From Actinomycetota bacterium (GTDB lineage Bacteria > Actinomycetota > UBA4738 > HRBIN12): DNA of 9,288 nucleotides. This document shows positions 6,532-9,288 of the stretch, piece by piece. The stretch is from the NCBI GenBank assembly GCA_004366195.1, contig SIRV01000261.1:1-9288 (forward strand), given 5' to 3'. The translations under genes and the position numbers were made by a program. Every line of letters begins with the position of its first letter. Within the stretch, counting starts at the first letter, position 1. The notes beneath the pieces were generated by a model, which did no database searches, had not been told where the DNA came from, and saw nothing but the letters and a program-made list of their open reading frames with translations.

Positions 6532-6930
6532 ATGCGGGCAGTCCGTCTCTCGGCCCCGGCCGCGGCCGTCGTGGACGGGGTCGCGCTCGTGGCGTTCGTG
6601 CTCGTCGGCGCCGCCGAGCACGGGGAGGGGCTCGCGCTCGGGGCCCTGGTCCGGACGGGGCTGCCGCTCCTGGCCGCGTGGGCCGTCGCGGCCGCCGTCC
6701 TCGGGACCTACCGCCGCCCCGGCTGGGGGTCGCTCGGGCTCACCTGGGCCGTCGCGGTGCCGCTCGGGCTCGTCCTACGCTCGGTGATCCGGGGCGGGCC
6801 GTGGGGGCGGGGACTGCTGATCTTCGGTGGGGTGGCGATGGGGTTCACCCTCCTGTTCCTCGTCGTCGGCCGGCTCCTCCTGCTCGCGCTCGGCCCGCTG
6901 TGGGCTCGACGGACGAGGGCGGCCTCGTGA
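6532..6930 (+). CDS. DUF3054 family integral membrane protein
   Basis: A 132-residue protein with four predicted membrane segments (about 11-27, 40-58, 68-84, 95-119) and a short basic C-terminal tail (WARRTRAAS), suggesting the C-terminus lies inside. The layout matches DUF3054: an Asp near the start of TM1 (D15), a hydrophobic run ending in a His-Gly pair (EHGEG, 29-33), an Arg-Pro after TM2 (62-63), and a Gly-rich last helix. The biochemical function of the family is unknown. ATG 6532 is preferred because GGGAGG (6517-6522) sits nine bases upstream; an in-frame ATG at 6523 would be too close to it. The TGA stop overlaps the GTG start of the FAD oxidoreductase (GTGA), so the two are translationally coupled and probably co-transcribed. 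Frame extension far upstream is a shadow of the deacetylase gene. Confidence 0.82.
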   Translation: MRAVRLSAPAAAVVDGVALVAFVLVGAAEHGEGLALGALVRTGLPLLAAWAVAAAVLGTYRRPGWGSLGLTWAVAVPLGLVLRSVIRGGPWGRGLLIFGGVAMGFTLLFLVVGRLLLLALGPLWARRTRAAS

Positions 6931-8363
6931 GCCGTCGGCTCGCGCCCCTGCCGGGGCGGTGCTTCTGGCTCGAGGAGGCCCTGGCCCACGACCCCGGGGA
7001 GCCCTGCCCGCCGCTGCGCGGGCGGGCGACCGCCGACGCGGTCATCGTCGGCGGCGGCTTCGCGGGGATGTGGACGGCGATCGAGCTCGTCTCGCGCGAG
7101 CCGTCGCTCCGGGTGGCGGTGCTCGAGGCGGACGTGGTCGGGGGCGGCGCGAGCGGGCGCAACGGCGGCTTCGTGTCCTCCTCCTGGCACGACCTGCCGG
7201 CGATCTGCGGCCTGTTCGGGCGGGAGGAGGGCCGGCGCTACGCGCTCGCGCTGTCGAACGAGGTCGTCGAGGTGGGGCGGTTCTGCCGCGAGCACGGGAT
7301 CGAGGCGTGGTTCCACCACGAGGGGCTCCTCGCGGTCCGGACCGGGTCGTGGCAGGCGGGGTTCGCCGATGCCGAGGCGGTCGCGCTCGCCGAGGAGCTC
7401 GGCCTCGCCGACCGGATCCGCCCGCTCTCGGGCGAGGACTGCCGCGCCTACGCGGACTCGCTCCGGTTCGTGGACGGCGCGTTCGTGCCGGACTGCGCGA
7501 CCGTCCAGCCGGCGCGGCTCGCGAGGGGGCTCCGCCGGGTCGCGCTCGCGCGCGGGGTCCGCATCTTCGAGGGCACCCGGGCGACCGGCCTGGAGCGGGG
7601 GCGTCCGACCGTGGTCCGGACCGAGGGCGGCGTCGTGCGCGCCGATCAGGTGGTGCTCACCATGGGGTCGTGGGCGGCGGCCTGGCCGGGGTTCCGGCGC
7701 TCGTTCGCCGTGATCGCCGACCACATGGTGGTCACCGAGCGCATCCCGGAGCGCCTGGCCGAGATCGGCTGGGCCTCGCACGTCGGGATCGCCGACGGGC
7801 GCGAGCTCCTCTCCTACCTGCGCCGGACGGACGACGACCGGATCGCGATCGGCGGCGGTGCGGCGAGCGTGCTGTTCGATGGGCGGATCGGCCGGCGCGC
7901 CACCGCCGACCGGCGGGTGGCGGAGGCCGCGGCGCGCGGGCTCGTCTGGCTGTTCCCTCAGCTGCAGGGGGTCCGGTTCACCCACGCCTGGGGCGGGCCG
8001 ATCGACCACACGGCCTCGTTCCTGCCCTTCTTCCGCACCCTGCCGCCGGGGAACGTCCACGCCGGCCTCGGGTTCTCCGGCCACGGGCTCACCCAGACCA
8101 AGCTCGGCGGGAGGATCCTCGCCTCCCTCGCGCTCGGCATCGAGGACGAGTGGTCCTCGATGCCGGTGGTCGGGCGGGAGGAGCACGTTCCGCCGGAGCC
8201 GCTCCGCTACCCCCTCGTGCGGGCCGCGGTGTGGGCGCTCGAGACCGGGGACCGGCGCGAGGAGCGGGGTCTCCCGCGGGGGCTCGTACGGCGGGCGATC
8301 GGCGGCGCCCCGACCCGCTACCGCGAGCGGCTCGTGGCTCGGGCGCGGCGGCATGGACCCTGA
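6927..8363 (+). CDS. FAD-dependent amine oxidoreductase (DAO superfamily, PuuB/OrdL-like)
   Basis: A 478-residue flavoprotein of the D-amino-acid-oxidase fold. The N-terminal Rossmann motif VIVGGGFAGMWTA (39-51) is followed by the ribose-binding acidic end of strand 2 (VLEAD, 65-69) and by GGGASGRNGGF (72-82), the signature of gamma-glutamylputrescine oxidase/OrdL-type proteins, where it contacts FAD. The second FAD strand lies at RADQVVLTMGSWA (238-250), and the C-terminal GFSGHGLTQTKLGGRILA (382-399) closes the flavin site. Family members oxidise secondary or primary amines to an imine or aldehyde and pass electrons to oxygen or a quinone. The tail from about 430 is Arg-rich and unassigned. 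GTG 6927 overlaps the DUF3054 stop and has GAGGG seven bases upstream. Context with an aldehyde dehydrogenase downstream suggests amine or polyamine breakdown; substrate unproven. Alternatives in the same fold are sarcosine- or glycine-oxidase-like enzymes. Confidence 0.88.
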   Translation: MSRRLAPLPGRCFWLEEALAHDPGEPCPPLRGRATADAVIVGGGFAGMWTAIELVSREPSLRVAVLEADVVGGGASGRNGGFVSSSWHDLPAICGLFGREEGRRYALALSNEVVEVGRFCREHGIEAWFHHEGLLAVRTGSWQAGFADAEAVALAEELGLADRIRPLSGEDCRAYADSLRFVDGAFVPDCATVQPARLARGLRRVALARGVRIFEGTRATGLERGRPTVVRTEGGVVRADQVVLTMGSWAAAWPGFRRSFAVIADHMVVTERIPERLAEIGWASHVGIADGRELLSYLRRTDDDRIAIGGGAASVLFDGRIGRRATADRRVAEAAARGLVWLFPQLQGVRFTHAWGGPIDHTASFLPFFRTLPPGNVHAGLGFSGHGLTQTKLGGRILASLALGIEDEWSSMPVVGREEHVPPEPLRYPLVRAAVWALETGDRREERGLPRGLVRRAIGGAPTRYRERLVARARRHGP

Positions 8364-8403
8364 GCGGGCGCGTCCCGCACGAAACGGCGTCCCGGCGTAT
8401 GCT

Positions 8404-8424
8404 CGGGCCTCCGGACGGAGCCCG
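8404..8424 (+). other. Hairpin before the ABM-like gene (weak terminator or leader structure)
   Basis: CGGG (8404-8407) pairs with CCCG (8421-8424) and CTCC (8409-8412) with GGAG (8417-8420), leaving a bulged C and the loop GGAC. No T run follows; a GGGAGGGAGGGA ribosome site starts two bases later. TATGCT at 8398-8403 just before it could be a -10 box for the next gene, but no -35 is visible. It could be either an attenuating terminator for the FAD gene or a leader hairpin. Confidence 0.35.
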
Positions 8425-8441
8425 CGGGAGGGAGGGACGCG

Positions 8442-8732
8442 ATGTACGGAACCGTGGCACGCATGCGGATCCCGCAGGCGCGGATCGGTGAGCTGCGGAC
8501 GCTGATGGAGGAGATCGGGGGTCGCGAGATCCCCGGGTTCCTGGGCAGCCACCTGCTCGTGCCCGAGGACGGGCGGGACGAGGCCCTGCTGGCCGTGTTC
8601 TTCGCGGACCGGGCCTCCTACCGGGCGAACGCCGACGACCCGGCCATGCACCAGGACTACCTGCGGTACCGGGCCCTGCTCGAGGCCGACCCCGAGTGGA
8701 CCGACGGCGAGTGGGTGAGCTTCGAGCGGTAG
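8442..8732 (+). CDS. Small ABM-like (dimeric alpha-beta barrel) protein
   Basis: A 96-residue protein that looks like an antibiotic-biosynthesis-monooxygenase/EthD-type ferredoxin-like fold. The pattern is beta (MYGTVARMRI, 1-10), helix (ARIGELRTLMEEIG, 13-26), the typical turn IPGFLGSHLLV (30-40), beta (EALLAVFFAD, 47-56), helix (RASYRANADDPAMHQDYLR, 57-75) and a closing beta strand (GEWVSFER, 89-96). Such proteins dimerise into a barrel. Some are cofactor-free oxygenases, haem-degrading enzymes or quinol monooxygenases, while many have no known activity. No catalytic residues can be assigned here. ATG 8442 has a very strong ribosome site (repeated GGGA, 8426-8437). It sits between two oxidative enzymes on the same strand with gaps of 78 and 69 bases, so co-regulation is possible but not shown. 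Confidence 0.8.
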   Translation: MYGTVARMRIPQARIGELRTLMEEIGGREIPGFLGSHLLVPEDGRDEALLAVFFADRASYRANADDPAMHQDYLRYRALLEADPEWTDGEWVSFER

Positions 8733-8758
8733 CGGTCCCGGGAGCCGCGGCGACCCGG

Positions 8759-8764
8759 TAGCCT
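8759..8764 (+). promoter_or_regulatory. Candidate -10 box for the aldehyde dehydrogenase gene
   Basis: TAGCCT fits TANNNT and lies 37 bases before the GTG start at 8802 in the only gap between the two genes. Its context GGTAGCCT matches GGTAGGGT before the LLM gene at six of eight bases, suggesting a shared promoter type. No clear -35 is visible. Confidence 0.35.
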
Positions 8765-8801
8765 TTCCCGACATCCGAGACGACGCCAGGAGGGATCATC
8801 C

Positions 8802-9288
8802 GTGGTCGAGACGCTCCGCAACTACATCGACGGCCGGTGGGAGGAGGCCGCCGACGGCGGCCGGTTCGACGTCCTGAACCCGGCGACCGGCGAGGTGATC
8901 GCGACCGCGCCGGACTCCAGGGCAGTGGACGTCGAGCGCGCCGTGGACGCCGCCCGTCGGGCCTTCGACGATGGGATGTGGTGGCCGGGGACCCCGGAGC
9001 GCGAGCGCGGCCGGATCCTCCTCCGCGCGGCGGAGATCGTGCGACGGGAGCACGAGCGCCTGGCGCGGATGGAGGCCCTGGACAGCGGCAAGCCGATCGC
9101 CGAGGCGCGCGACGACATCGCTGAGGTCGCGTCCTGCTTCGAGTACTACGGCGGCTGGGCGACGAAGATCCGCGGCGACGTCCCGCCGGTCGGACCCGAG
9201 GCGCTCTCCATCGTCGTGAAGGAGCCGGTGGGGGTGGCGGCCGGCATCACGCCCTGGAACTATCCGATGCTCCAGGCGGCGCAGAAGG
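8802..9288 (+). CDS. Aldehyde dehydrogenase, N-terminal part (cut by right edge)
   Basis: The first 162 residues of an NAD(P)-dependent aldehyde dehydrogenase; family length is about 490, so roughly two thirds lies off the right edge, including the catalytic Cys and general-base Glu. Visible family marks are NYIDGRW (7-13), the LNPATGEVIATAP strand block (25-37), the AVDAARRAF-DGMW helix (47-60), ALDSGKPIAEA (92-102), and EPVGVAAGITPWNYP (141-155). The Asn in PWN (153) is the oxyanion-hole residue. The sequence resembles betaine-aldehyde or aminobutyraldehyde dehydrogenase types, though substrate cannot be fixed from this part. GTG 8802 has AGGAGG (8788-8793) eight bases upstream. As the neighbour of a PuuB-like amine oxidoreductase it could oxidise the aldehyde that enzyme produces, like PuuC after PuuB, though the shared pathway is inferred. 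Confidence 0.92.
   Translation, partial: MVETLRNYIDGRWEEAADGGRFDVLNPATGEVIATAPDSRAVDVERAVDAARRAFDDGMWWPGTPERERGRILLRAAEIVRREHERLARMEALDSGKPIAEARDDIAEVASCFEYYGGWATKIRGDVPPVGPEALSIVVKEPVGVAAGITPWNYPMLQAAQK

Noticed and set aside
6412..6621. Upstream extension of the deacetylase to 6621
   Set aside because: It would place about 70 residues of atypical sequence before a clear signal peptide and overlap the divergent DUF3054 gene.
8736..8757. GGTC...GACC inverted repeat after the ABM-like gene as a terminator
   Set aside because: The stem is only 4 bp before a mismatch and there is no T run.
6708..8774. Open frame of 688 codons on the minus strand
   Set aside because: Antisense of the FAD oxidoreductase; no ribosome site, no domain, biased composition.
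1..9288. tRNA, rRNA, CRISPR, insertion sequence or phage elements
   Set aside because: No cloverleaf, regularly spaced repeats, transposase motifs or flanking terminal repeats were seen, and base composition is even throughout.

Overview
This is a very GC-rich (roughly 70% or more by eye), densely coding stretch that looks like an actinobacterial chromosome. The evidence is the strong G/C bias at third codon positions, GTG starts, strong GGAGG-type ribosome sites, an F420-type LLM oxidoreductase resembling the MSMEG_4141 group, an MmpL-type transporter and a DUF3054 protein. The genus cannot be read from the sequence. There is no tRNA, rRNA, CRISPR array, insertion sequence or phage gene, and no gap without a gene exceeds about 140 bases.

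Layout from left to right: (1) the 3' part of a PLP-dependent alpha-oxoamine synthase (glycine C-acetyltransferase/Kbl-like), plus strand, cut by the left edge. (2) A TetR-family repressor on the minus strand whose stop codon shares the palindrome CTAG with the stop of gene 1. (3) A 139-bp divergent control region with a near-consensus promoter (TTGACG-N16-TATACT) embedded in nested palindromes. (4) A 780-residue MMPL/RND-type membrane transporter on the plus strand. (5) A strong terminator-like hairpin. (6) An F420-type LLM-class oxidoreductase with a possible leaderless start. (7) On the minus strand, convergent with one base between the stop codons, a secreted NodB-type polysaccharide deacetylase with an N-terminal domain that looks like a small all-beta (beta-grasp?) module. 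(8) Divergent from it, a plus-strand series: a DUF3054 membrane protein, translationally coupled by a GTGA overlap to a PuuB/DadA-like FAD amine oxidoreductase, then a small ABM-fold-like protein, then the start of an aldehyde dehydrogenase cut by the right edge.

Two working units stand out. The TetR/MMPL pair is a classic repressor-efflux (or lipid export) module, and the operator can be read at base resolution. The right-hand series, a flavin amine oxidoreductase followed by an NAD(P) aldehyde dehydrogenase, fits oxidation of an amine or polyamine to an aldehyde and then to an acid. The substrate is unknown, and the genes appear to have partly separate promoters.

I see no clear undescribed system such as a defence island, biosynthetic cluster or novel mobile element. 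The most interesting items are the operator architecture, the coupling of DUF3054 to the FAD enzyme, the unassigned N-terminal module of the deacetylase, and the tight convergent gene ends.
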